Source: Thiosocius sp963759055 (lineage in GTDB: Bacteria; Pseudomonadota; Gammaproteobacteria; Chromatiales; Chromatiaceae). Taken from it: a stretch of 64,000 bases of DNA. The DNA is taken from positions 102,957 to 166,956 of the forward strand of contig CAVWYD010000009.1 in the NCBI GenBank assembly GCA_963759055.1, written 5' to 3'. The notes under the pieces were generated by a model that was not told where the DNA came from, ran no database searches, and was given only the letters and a program-made list of their open reading frames with translations. Each line of letters begins with the position of its first letter. Position 1 is the first letter of the stretch. Shown here in pieces: positions 52,695 through 60,807 of the stretch. The translations under genes and the position numbers were made by a program.

Positions 52695-54269
52695 ATGACC
52701 ACTGATATCCACGCCCATCGAGTCCTGATTGTTGATTTCGGCTCGCAATACACCCAACTGATTGCTCGCCGCGTGCGAGAGGCAGGCGTGTATTGTGAAA
52801 TCTGGCCGTATGACAATTGTGAAGATGCGTTGGAAGCACAAAAGCCGGGCGGAATCATACTTTCCGGTGGGCCCGAAACGGTGACCGGTGAGGATGCCCC
52901 GCGCGCGCCACAGGCGGTGTTCGAGATGGGCGTGCCCGTGCTGGGCATCTGCTACGGCATGCAGACCATGGCTGCACAGCTTGGTGGGCGGGTTACTGCC
53001 TCGGACAAGCATGAGTACGGGTACGCGCAGGTGCGCGCGCGAGGCCATTCACGTCTGCTGCGGGATATCGAGGACTCGACCAGTAACGAAGGCTGGGGTC
53101 TGCTGGACGTTTGGATGAGCCATGGCGACCGGGTCGACGAGTTGCCGCCCGGCTTCACCGCGATCTGTACCACGGACAATGCTCCGCTCGCCGGTATGGC
53201 GGACGAATCACGCAACTTCTACGGTCTGCAGTTTCACCCCGAGGTCACGCATACGCGCCAGGGCGGGCGCATCCTCGAACGTTTCCTTTTCGAGATCTGC
53301 GCTTGCGAGGCACTGTGGAATCCCAACAGCATCATCGACGACGGCATCCACAACATGCGTGAGCAGATCGGCGAGGGTCGTGTCGTCCTGGGCCTGTCCG
53401 GTGGCGTCGATTCGTCGGTGGTAGCCGCCATGCTGCATCGTGCCGTCGGTGACCGCCTGACCTGTATCTTTGTCGACAACGGTCTGCTGCGGCTCCACGA
53501 AGGCGACCAGGTCATGGCGACCTTCGCCGAGCACATGGGCGTGAACGTGATCCGGGTCAACGCCGAGGACCGCTTTTTGAAGGGGCTCAAGGGTGTCTCC
53601 GACCCGGAACAGAAGCGCAAGATCATCGGTAATCTTTTCATCGATATCTTCGAGGAAGAGGCGGCCAAACTGGAAGACGTAACCTTCCTCGCACAGGGGA
53701 CGATCTATCCCGACGTGATCGAGTCCGCGGGTGCTGCATCGGGCAAGGCGCATGTGATCAAGTCGCACCACAATGTGGGTGGTCTGCCGGATTACATGAA
53801 GCTGGAACTGGTCGAACCATTGCGGGAGCTTTTCAAGGACGAGGTGCGTCGCGTCGGCGTCACACTCGGGCTGCCCTCAAAAATGATCTACCGGCATCCT
53901 TTCCCGGGCCCGGGGCTGGGTGTGCGTATCCTGGGTGAGGTGACCAAGGAATACGCTGACATTCTGCGCCGGGCCGACGCAATCTATATCGAAGAGCTCA
54001 ACAAGGCCCGCCTCTATGACGACGTCAGTCAGGCCTTCGCGGTCTTTCTGCCGGTGAAATCGGTCGGCGTGGTCGGTGATGCGCGCCGCTACGAGTACGT
54101 GATCACTCTGCGCGCGGTGAAGACGATCGATTTCATGACCGCCAGTTTCGCTCACCTGCCGTTGGAGTTCCTGGAGCAGGTCTCCAGTCGCATCATCAAC
54201 GAGGTGAACGGCGTATCGCGCGTCGCCTACGATATCTCAAGCAAGCCGCCGGCCACGATCCGGATTTGA
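52695..54269 (+). CDS. guaA: GMP synthase (glutamine-hydrolysing)
   Basis: Converts XMP to GMP using glutamine. ATG 52695 (MTTDIHAHRVLIVDFGSQYT) gives 524 residues. The class I amidotransferase domain has Cys86 in GICYGMQTMAAQL and the His-Glu of FHPEVTHT. The ATP-pyrophosphatase P-loop is LGLSGGVDSSVVAAML; the C-terminus RVAYDISSKPPATIR is complete. The 3' end of guaA is a known integration site for genomic islands, and here it is the exact border between conserved and accessory genes. Confidence 0.98.
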   Translation: MTTDIHAHRVLIVDFGSQYTQLIARRVREAGVYCEIWPYDNCEDALEAQKPGGIILSGGPETVTGEDAPRAPQAVFEMGVPVLGICYGMQTMAAQLGGRVTASDKHEYGYAQVRARGHSRLLRDIEDSTSNEGWGLLDVWMSHGDRVDELPPGFTAICTTDNAPLAGMADESRNFYGLQFHPEVTHTRQGGRILERFLFEICACEALWNPNSIIDDGIHNMREQIGEGRVVLGLSGGVDSSVVAAMLHRAVGDRLTCIFVDNGLLRLHEGDQVMATFAEHMGVNVIRVNAEDRFLKGLKGVSDPEQKRKIIGNLFIDIFEEEAAKLEDVTFLAQGTIYPDVIESAGAASGKAHVIKSHHNVGGLPDYMKLELVEPLRELFKDEVRRVGVTLGLPSKMIYRHPFPGPGLGVRILGEVTKEYADILRRADAIYIEELNKARLYDDVSQAFAVFLPVKSVGVVGDARRYEYVITLRAVKTIDFMTASFAHLPLEFLEQVSSRIINEVNGVSRVAYDISSKPPATIRI

Positions 54270-54978
54270 GCCGCTTGGATACGAACTGGCGTAATTCATC
54301 CATGCGGCCTTTTCCCTGGCGTAGCCCTTCCTCCGCTATCTCCATGGCCTTCTTTCTTTCACCGGCCTTCCAGTGGAAATCCGCCAGGTCGTAATAATCG
54401 CTTCCGGTTGCCAGTTTGCGCTGGCGCAGCTCGAGATATTTTCCACGGTCGCCGAGGCGGCGATAAATGCGGCGGGCATGGTCGAGTTTCCAGTCCCCGC
54501 CCATGGTCTCAAAGGCTTCCGCCAGTGCCCGCCAATCGTTGTCGGTGTAACAGGCCGCATAGGCCAGATCGTAGAGATCGTCGTCAAGGCCGGCATTGCC
54601 GCTCTCGATATAGGGCAGGACGTTGTCGAGAAGTTTTTGCCGGTAGTCTGCATCGACCTTTTTCCGTGAAAGCGCCTGTGCGATCTCCTGCAACAGGCTC
54701 GAAACATGGATGTCGGCATCATAATCGCCGCCACCGTATGCATCCAGCTCGTCCAGATCCGGTGCGAGTTCGGCCCACAGGGCCAGCAGTTTTTCACCCT
54801 CGGACTGTTTCTTCCGGCTGGGTGACAGGGCGGTGTGCCTGTTCAGGTAGTCGAGGCATTCATGCCGGACAGCCGGGCGTGTGCTGGCCACGCGGACGAG
54901 CAGATCAACCAGCTTCGCTTTCGATACTGTTTCGAGCAAGGTTGCCAGAAGATCATCCTGTTTGTGTCTTTTTACCAC
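54196..54978 (-). CDS. Solenoid (TPR-like) protein, 3'-truncated at guaA
   Basis: This 260-residue protein is all-helical, with repeats such as LLDNVLPYIESGNAGLDDDL, DDLYDLAYAACYTDNDWRAL, DHARRIYRRLGDRGKYLELR and SDYYDLADFHWKAGERKKAM. It starts MVKRHKQDDLLATLLETVSK. From memory, similar proteins are about twice as long and often occur with SWIM-zinc-finger genes. Here the helical pattern stops at DELRQFVSKRLK near 54275, and the last 25 residues (SGSWPAACLRYRRRR...) are read antisense through the last 74 bases of guaA. So it seems truncated at the island junction. Function unknown. Confidence 0.75.
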   Translation of the reverse strand: MVKRHKQDDLLATLLETVSKAKLVDLLVRVASTRPAVRHECLDYLNRHTALSPSRKKQSEGEKLLALWAELAPDLDELDAYGGGDYDADIHVSSLLQEIAQALSRKKVDADYRQKLLDNVLPYIESGNAGLDDDLYDLAYAACYTDNDWRALAEAFETMGGDWKLDHARRIYRRLGDRGKYLELRQRKLATGSDYYDLADFHWKAGERKKAMEIAEEGLRQGKGRMDELRQFVSKRLKSGSWPAACLRYRRRRAIRRSPR

Positions 54979-54984
54979 GAACTT

Positions 54985-56007
54985 TTACTTGGGAAGCTGA
55001 AATTGAACGATCTGACCCAGTAACGGCAAGGACTTTACCCGGTACTTGTGACACAGGAGTTCGTCGGAAACCGGCTCCACCGTCGCCAGGCCCAGAAAGC
55101 CTGCGAAATGCACCAGCGAGCGCCAGGTGTAACCGCGGCGCACTGTCTCATCGGGGGAAATTACCTGGCTCGGTGGCACTTCATCCAACAGCCGCGGAAA
55201 GGCGCCCAGGAAGGCATCTTCATAAAATACCTGCGGTCGCCAGGCGTCACCGTAGTGGGTAAGCAGGTAAAGTGTGAACAGGAAGGCGCTCTGCATGAAT
55301 CGCAACTCAGGATAGCCGTCCCTGTATGCCCAGTTGAACTGTTCGACATAGGCCCTGAACAGTTTGAGATAGATGGTGGTCATGCCGTCCCCGGCCAGCA
55401 GCCGGCGACAATCGCGGCTGAGGATGAACCGGCCCTTGTATTTGCGAATCAACCCCGCCAGTTCGGCCACAAGGCGGGTGACATGCAGATCGTCAAAATC
55501 CTCCTCCCGATTGATGCCGCCATAACGGGTGTTTTCCTGATATCGCTGCTCACCCCAATAGACCAGCGCGGCCTCGCGGCAGAAGTTGCGCGGCAGGTTG
55601 CCCTTGGCGGTCGGTTTGAGGCCCTGCTCGCCGATCGCGTCCGCCAGTAGCTTGAACAGGGTGAGTAACGGCGCGACCGGGTTGGCGTCGAGCACATCCT
55701 CAAAACGCACCAGTCCCTGTGATGCGAATGGGAAATTCAGTATCTGGTGCATCTGCTCGGGCGATAAACCGTGAAATTCGTCCAGCTGCCGACGGTTTTG
55801 CTGTTGGGTGATTTGGTCTAGAAATACCTGCGCCTCTTCCGGCGAGTTGAATTGCCGGCCTTCGAGTGCTTTGCGCAAGGATTCGGACATGCCCGCCGCG
55901 CCGTGGCTGGATGCCGTGCTGTTCTCCTTGCCCAGGCAGCAGTGCTTGAATTTCTTTCCGCTGCCGCAAGGGCAGGGATCATTGCGTCCGATGCCCGATG
56001 TTTTCAT
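54985..56007 (-). CDS. SEC-C motif protein of unknown function
   Basis: A 340-residue soluble protein with an N-terminal SEC-C zinc motif (GRNDPCPCGSGKKFKHCC, residues 7-24), as at the C-terminus of SecA. Placement at the N-terminus, followed by a mostly helical region of about 300 residues, is that of stand-alone SEC-C proteins. The rest has no motif I recognise. Its ATG (56007) overlaps the stop of the ATPase gene at 56004, so the two are translationally coupled. It ends 7 bases before the solenoid gene on the same strand. Confidence 0.75.
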   Translation of the reverse strand: MKTSGIGRNDPCPCGSGKKFKHCCLGKENSTASSHGAAGMSESLRKALEGRQFNSPEEAQVFLDQITQQQNRRQLDEFHGLSPEQMHQILNFPFASQGLVRFEDVLDANPVAPLLTLFKLLADAIGEQGLKPTAKGNLPRNFCREAALVYWGEQRYQENTRYGGINREEDFDDLHVTRLVAELAGLIRKYKGRFILSRDCRRLLAGDGMTTIYLKLFRAYVEQFNWAYRDGYPELRFMQSAFLFTLYLLTHYGDAWRPQVFYEDAFLGAFPRLLDEVPPSQVISPDETVRRGYTWRSLVHFAGFLGLATVEPVSDELLCHKYRVKSLPLLGQIVQFQLPK

Positions 56008-57179
56008 ATCACGATCTGCTCAGAGTTGATTTCATACCACGGTAGTACACTGACATCAGAGCGTATCTGTCGGCTGTCACCGCCGTAAACCAGCCACGCC
56101 TTTCCGGCGGTTTCACCTGCCAGTTTTTTCAAAAACTCCAGCCCCTTGAAGTAATCCTTGTTGATGGTTTGCCCGGATTTGATTTCCAGCGGTGACAGAT
56201 GGGTTCCATGGTCAATCAGCAGATCCACCTCGTGCCCCGAACGATCACGCCAGAAGTAAAGGTTCGAGGTTTCGCCCTCGTTATAACGGGCCTTAAGCAA
56301 TTCACTTATGACCCAGGATTCGAATAATGCGCCTCGTTGAACATGGGTAGCCAGTTGCTCGCTGTTTTGAATGCCGAGCAGCCAGGTGGCAAGACCCGTA
56401 TCCAGAAAATAGAGTTTGGGCGTTTTGACCAGACGTTTACTGAAGTTCTGGTGATGCGGCGGCAACAGATGCACGATATAGCTGGCTTCCAGCACGGATA
56501 CCCAGGACTTGACTGTGTTATGCGTAATGCCGCAGTCGTTGGCTAGCGAGGAAAGATTGAGGAGTTGACCGGTCCGGCCTGCGCACAATTTCAGGAAGCG
56601 TTGAAAGGTTCCCAAATCCTGTACTTTGATCAATTGCCGGACGTCTCGTTCCAGGTAAGTGCGCACATAGTTTCCATGCCAGGGATGTGGTTCAAGTCCG
56701 CGGTCGAAGATGGGGGGGAAGGCACCATCAAAGAGTATCTTATCGAGGTTCCGGCTAACTTTGTCTGCGCGCTGTAACTCGTCGTAGGTCATGGGTAGCA
56801 GTGTCAGTAATGCAGCTCTGCCTGCCAGACTCTGTGTGATACCTGATAACAGGCCAAACTGCTGGGACCCCGTCAGGATAAATTCGCCGGGTTGTTGCCT
56901 TTCATCGACGCGTGTCTGAAGATAGGAAAACAGGGCAGGGCAACGTTGCGCCTCATCCAGGATGGCGCCCTCGCTGAACTGGTTCAAAAAGCCACGAGGA
57001 TCCGTATCCGCAAATTCCCTCTGGTCGAGATCTTCAAGCGATACATAACGATGCTCGGGAAAGGCATGCCTCACCAGAGTGGACTTGCCAGACTGGCGAG
57101 GCCCGGTGACCACAACCACTGGATAGCCGCTGGCGAAGTGTTGAAGCCTGGATTCTGCGTTCCGGGGGATGTAGGTCAC
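56004..57179 (-). CDS. AAA ATPase with DUF4143 domain
   Basis: A 391-residue ATPase of the AAA_14/DUF4143 type. Walker A is VTGPRQSGKSTL (25-36) and Walker B GAILDEAQRCP (about 92-102), with a sensor-like FILTGSQQF. A helix-turn-helix-like segment follows (LNLSSLANDCGITHNTVKSW, about 208-227), then the DUF4143 C-terminal domain. That domain has a PD-(D/E)xK-like core (LYFLDTGLATWLLG; HEVDLLIDHGTHLSPLEIKS). Family members are abundant in archaea and bacteria and their role is mostly unknown; some occur with toxin-antitoxin or mobile elements. It is translationally coupled to the SEC-C gene. Confidence 0.88.
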   Translation of the reverse strand: MTYIPRNAESRLQHFASGYPVVVVTGPRQSGKSTLVRHAFPEHRYVSLEDLDQREFADTDPRGFLNQFSEGAILDEAQRCPALFSYLQTRVDERQQPGEFILTGSQQFGLLSGITQSLAGRAALLTLLPMTYDELQRADKVSRNLDKILFDGAFPPIFDRGLEPHPWHGNYVRTYLERDVRQLIKVQDLGTFQRFLKLCAGRTGQLLNLSSLANDCGITHNTVKSWVSVLEASYIVHLLPPHHQNFSKRLVKTPKLYFLDTGLATWLLGIQNSEQLATHVQRGALFESWVISELLKARYNEGETSNLYFWRDRSGHEVDLLIDHGTHLSPLEIKSGQTINKDYFKGLEFLKKLAGETAGKAWLVYGGDSRQIRSDVSVLPWYEINSEQIVI

Positions 57180-57224
57180 GGTGGTTTCTGGTTGCTTTAA
57201 ATGCCTGCATTACGCGCAAAAAAT

Positions 57225-57255
57225 GGCTAATTGTCAATGTAATTATCAATTAGCC
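57225..57255. promoter_or_regulatory. Dyad upstream of the AAA ATPase gene
   Basis: GGCTAATTG (57225-57233) and CAATTAGCC (57247-57255) form a perfect 9-bp inverted repeat with a 13-base AT-rich centre, 46 bases upstream of the minus-strand ATPase start codon. Position and symmetry suit an operator for an autoregulator; which protein binds is unknown. Confidence 0.45.
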
Positions 57256-57391
57256 TGTATATGGCGCCTGTTACGGTGATCCATTATCTGCAGGAGCAGG
57301 AGGGTATACACCTGAAAGTCAGAGCCCGGAAGGTTGCCTAAGATGCTGTGTATCAGTGTTCAATCGACAAATTTTTCGATAATTTTGAAGG

Positions 57392-57491
57392 AATTTCTGA
57401 GCAGGGTATTTTACATGGTATTACCGTTTAGCAGGATAATAAGCCATTGAATATAAAAGACAAAAATGGCTTATTTACAATGAGTGGGAGT
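57392..57491. repeat. Accessory-region direct repeat, copy A
   Basis: A 100-base element starting AATTTCTGAGCAGGGTATTT and ending TTTACAATGAGTGGGAGT. It matches 60415-60515 at roughly 70-75% by eye, in the same orientation. It contains a perfect 11-bp inverted repeat (AATAAGCCATT at 57438-57448 and AATGGCTTATT at 57465-57475) that would form a hairpin with a 16-base loop; the other copy conserves part of it. Confidence 0.6.
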
Positions 57492-57561
57492 GACGGAAAT
57501 TTATAACCTATTGAATTATAATGATAAAAATCATTCAATTGATAATACAATCTGCATCATC

Positions 57562-57590
57562 AATGGTATTTTTCATGGTATTTCCCGCCC
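57562..57590. repeat. Accessory-region direct repeat, partial copy B
   Basis: AATGGTATTTTTCATGGTAT followed by TTCCCGCCC matches positions 60424-60450 of copy C almost exactly, and the equivalent part of copy A less well. Only about 29 bases of the element are present. Confidence 0.5.
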
Positions 57591-57683
57591 GCTGTGAGGC
57601 GAAAACCAGCGATACCATAAGTGGTAAATTGGCGGAGTGTGGTATTCACGTTCGACGCTCAGATGTCTCTTTTCGAACGAATG

Positions 57684-57756
57684 TGGCGTGATTTAGAGCT
57701 ATAAACACGCCAATAAAATCTATAAAGTGGCGTGAATAAGTGCTAGAATCACGCTA
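57684..57756 (+). promoter_or_regulatory. Four-site operator array at the Fic promoter
   Basis: Four heptamers lie exactly 22 bp apart in alternating orientation: TGGCGTG at 57684, CACGCCA at 57706, TGGCGTG at 57728 and CACGCTA at 57750. The similarity extends about six bases further on the AT side of each. A -10-like TAGAAT (57744-57749) lies between the third and fourth sites, and the fourth overlaps the Fic start codon. Protein bound here would block transcription of the Fic gene. The mRNA would begin almost at the ATG, so it may be leaderless; no ribosome site is visible. Confidence 0.65.
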
Positions 57757-58901
57757 TGAGATGGATATGGCAACAATCCGATTGGCCCGATTTCCGCTAT
57801 GACAAGCTTGCGCTCGAACACCGGGAACTTGAGTTTCGCCTGAACTCGGAGCGCCTGGCGGGCAGCTTTGATGCGCTACCAATGGCATCTCAAGAGGATG
57901 CCACGATCGACTTGATGCTTTCCGAAGCAATCAAAACCAGCGCCATTGAGGGAGAGTATCTGGATAGGAAATCGGTCAGGTCGTCGCTACTCTCTTTGAT
58001 AACATCGGATTCGCTACCGGACAACTCAGACCAGAAAGCAGCGGGGGCAGCTTCGCTGCTGGTGGACGTTCGCAAGAACTGGCACGCATCGCTGACAAAT
58101 GAACTGCTGGGCAAGTGGCAGTCCATGGCTGTCCCGGAGCAGCGCTACACGTCTATTCTGCGAGGCGCATACCGCAACGATCCTTCACCGATGCAAATAG
58201 TGAGCGGGCCTTACGGGCGGGAAAAAGTTCACTATGAGGCCCCGCCAGCGACTCAAGTCCCTGATGAAATGGCAAAGCTTATCGACTGGTACAACCAAGC
58301 CAGTCCATTGAGCGGGGACAAACCAATACACGGGATCGCAAGAGCAGGTATTGCTCATCTCTGGTTCGAGGTAATTCATCCCTTCGATGATGGTAATGGT
58401 CGAGTCGGCAGGGCAATCGCTGACCATGCGCTTTCCCAGTTTCTTGATTATCCAACCATGGCCTGTCTTGCCACGGCGATAGAAGGGGATAAAAAAACCT
58501 ATTACCTGCAACTGGAGAAAGCGAGTCGTGGAAGCCTGGATGTTAATGTTTGGCTTAATTATTTCGCAGACACAATAATCAAGGCACAGGAAATTGCCAG
58601 GGAGGAAGTGGACTTTGTACTGGCCAAGACACGATTCTACGAAGCCTATGGTGACCAGCTGAATGACCGGCAGGCCAGGATGGTGTCGCGGGTATTCGCT
58701 GAAGGTCGAAAGGGCTTTGAAGGCGGAATAACGACTAAAAAATATGAAGCGATTACCAAGTGTCCGAATCGAACGGCCAGCCGTGATCTTTCTGACCTGG
58801 TCGCCAAGGGTATCATCATCCCGCTACCGGGTGGTGGCAGAACAACCCGATATGAGTTGACGGTTGTGGAACCGGCTCAGTCTGGTCTGATGAGGAAATG
58901 A
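57756..58901 (+). CDS. Fic family protein (class II, self-inhibited) with C-terminal wHTH
   Basis: A 381-residue Fic protein. The active-site motif HPFDDGNGRVGR starts at His208, with every residue needed for AMP transfer. An N-terminal inhibitory helix motif TSAIEG (61-66, the [S/T]xxxE[G/N] pattern) precedes it, so the enzyme is the self-inhibited class II type. The N-terminal part (MRWIWQQSDWPDFRYDKLAL) fits DUF4172. The C-terminus (about 310-375; YEAITKCPNRTASRDLSDLV, GIIIPLPGGGRTTRYEL) looks like a winged helix and may bind the operator array in front of the gene. Targets are unknown. It stands alone, without an antitoxin partner. Confidence 0.9.
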   Translation: MRWIWQQSDWPDFRYDKLALEHRELEFRLNSERLAGSFDALPMASQEDATIDLMLSEAIKTSAIEGEYLDRKSVRSSLLSLITSDSLPDNSDQKAAGAASLLVDVRKNWHASLTNELLGKWQSMAVPEQRYTSILRGAYRNDPSPMQIVSGPYGREKVHYEAPPATQVPDEMAKLIDWYNQASPLSGDKPIHGIARAGIAHLWFEVIHPFDDGNGRVGRAIADHALSQFLDYPTMACLATAIEGDKKTYYLQLEKASRGSLDVNVWLNYFADTIIKAQEIAREEVDFVLAKTRFYEAYGDQLNDRQARMVSRVFAEGRKGFEGGITTKKYEAITKCPNRTASRDLSDLVAKGIIIPLPGGGRTTRYELTVVEPAQSGLMRK

Positions 58902-58973
58902 TTCTCTTCGCTCTGGAGCGAGCGATTTTATCTGCACAAGCCTGAACGATTTAATGAATTCCCATTTTGTCCT

Positions 58974-60351
58974 ATGAACGTCGATACACTCAAAGAAAAA
59001 CTGGCTGATATCGATGCAGATATATTGCGGAATTTTATATTCGACCTTTACCTCCGCTATCCGGAGTTGAGCGACAAGATCGAAGCATTGACATTGGCAA
59101 ATGATCCGGTCGCCCTGTCCAAGGTGCTGCGCAAGCGTATTGCATCGCTGAAACGAGGGCGGAGGTTTATCGATTATCGGGCGAGTTTTGATTTTGCACG
59201 CGAACTGGAAGCGGCCCTCGCCGACATTGAAAGCGGACTGCTGGAGCGCTCACCGGAACATGCGTTTGATTTGGTCGACCGGTTCCTGGCGACGGCAGAA
59301 TCGGTGCTCAACCGTGTCGATGATTCTGGCGGAGCAGTGGGCGAGGTATATCGCCAGGCCGTACTGTTGTGGTTGATGGCGGCTAAAGGCTGGCGGGATG
59401 CCAACGTCGACTGGCTCGAGCGGATATATCAGCTGTATCAGCAGAATGATTATGGTGTGCTTGATCCGCTATTGCCAAATGCCCAACTGCTGTTGACGCC
59501 GGATCAGCTGAAGCAGCTTGCCTGGCGGTACGAAAATGCGTTGCGCAAGGCGTTAAAATCTCCCGAACAACAAGACAAACTCAATCTCGTGGCCTTGCAT
59601 AGCGGCGTGGCATTAGGACAGATCGCCGATGCCTTGCGCGATCCTGCCTTATACGAGCGATCGGTATTGATACATTCGCCACAGCCAAACAATCTGCAAA
59701 TGAAATCGATTTGTGAAAAATATTTGCAGTACAGAGCAGCCCGAGATGGTAATGCGTTATCTGAACCAGGCATGGGAGGACCGTTTTGAGCATGATCGTC
59801 TGGAATTGCTGGATAAGGTCTGTGTGAAAACGGGCGACCGGAAGCAGCTTAAAGTGATTCGTTCTCGGCTGTTTCAAAGCGAGCAGAGCTACGCCAGTTT
59901 CACGCGATATCTGGAGGCCTTGGACGAGGATGAGAGAGAGAAAGCGTGTAGTGCAGCAATCAAACAAGCCGAACAGGGCGGTAATATCGTAGTTAGCGCA
60001 GATCTGTTATTGAACCTGAACCAGACGGAGCGAGCCCAGGACTTGGTTTTGGCCAGGCATCAGGGGTTGGCGGAGTGTTTTTATGACAGTCTGCTGAGGC
60101 TGGCCAAGGCGTTTGAAAAAGCGGATTGCAATCTTGCGGCCACGGCTTGCTACCGCGCCTTGTTGCTGGATATCCTGGCACAGGCGCGCAGTAAGGCTTA
60201 CGGCCATGGTGCTCGGTATTACAAAAAGCTGGAAGCGCTGGCGAAGCGGATCAAGGAATTCAAACCACTGCCAACACATCACGCCTTCGTGCAGCAATTG
60301 CACGCGGCGCATGGGCGAAAAAAAAGTTTTTGGGCGCGACTGGAATCATGA
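58974..60351 (+). CDS. DUF6880-like helical solenoid protein (one frameshift)
   Basis: Two overlapping reading frames make one gene. The first gives MNVDTLKEKLADIDADILRN, FIFDLYLRYPELSDKIEALT, then repeats such as LLERSPEHAFDLVDRFLATA and YQQNDYGVLDPLLPNAQLLL, to LQMKSICEKYLQYRA. A +1 shift near 59738-59743 joins it to EMVMRYLNQAWEDRFEHDRL and a second helical half ending HGRKKSFWARLES. Corrected length is about 458 residues. The family (I recall it as DUF6880) is uncharacterised and tends to occur near SWIM-finger genes. It follows the Fic gene by 72 bases, without clear coupling. Confidence 0.7.
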
Positions 60352-60807
60352 TGTGCCGAAGCCTGCAGCACAGCATGGGGTGGCTTCTCGACATTTCCGG
60401 TGAGTATTAACAGCAATTTCTGAACATGGTATTTTTCATGGTATTCCCGCTTATATACAAAGTAAGTCATTGATGTGAAGGCTAAAAAACGGCTCGTTTA
60501 CAATCGAGTGGGAATAGCAGGCACTGGCAGGCAATGTCTGGCACTGGTTGGCAACGGCAGGCACTTAACCGATCGTTCTACGAACCCCACAGTGTGGAAA
60601 GGGGGGCAGCCGATATATTGCTACCCAGAGGCAGTGTTTCATCACCACCGTACAGCAGCACACCTGCTGTAAACTGATGCCTTTCCACGAATGAGGACGA
60701 TTTGGGAGACCGGCGCGATGTGGTCCTTGTTTATTCGGGCATGATTGAGAAACATCGCGATCCCGCTCGACCCTGAGCAGGGCGTTGCCCGAGGTCGTTT
60801 TGATCCT
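60352..60807. other. 456-base gap with repeats
   Basis: No gene is visible. It contains direct-repeat copy C (60415-60515). A cluster of GGCA-containing short repeats follows (about 60517-60563, for example GCAGGCACTGGCAGGCAATG). Confidence 0.6.
60415..60515. repeat. Accessory-region direct repeat, copy C
   Basis: AATTTCTGAACATGGTATTT to CGTTTACAATCGAGTGGGAAT, in the same orientation as copy A (57392-57491) and with the middle part also matching copy B. Together A and C bracket the Fic and DUF6880-like genes, about 2.9 kb. Confidence 0.6.

Larger units (their letters stand above)
57180..57755. other. AT-rich gap between ATPase and Fic genes
   Basis: This 576-base stretch has no gene and is clearly more AT-rich than its surroundings. 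It holds several symmetrical or repeated elements, listed separately: a dyad near the ATPase start, a repeat with a hairpin (57392-57491), a partial copy of that repeat (57562-57590), and the operator-like array before the Fic gene. An interrupted palindrome with arms ATTGAAT and ATTCAAT (57510-57539) also lies here. Confidence 0.7.

Noticed and set aside
57510..57539. Fur-box-like AATGATAAAAATCATT upstream of the Fic gene
   Set aside because: The two halves are separated by four A bases instead of the one-base centre of a Fur site, it is far from either promoter, and the region is AT-rich, so chance is likely.
60517..60563. GGCA-rich short repeats as a CRISPR-like or tandem array
   Set aside because: Spacing is irregular, units are only 4-8 bases long, and there are no spacers or cas genes.
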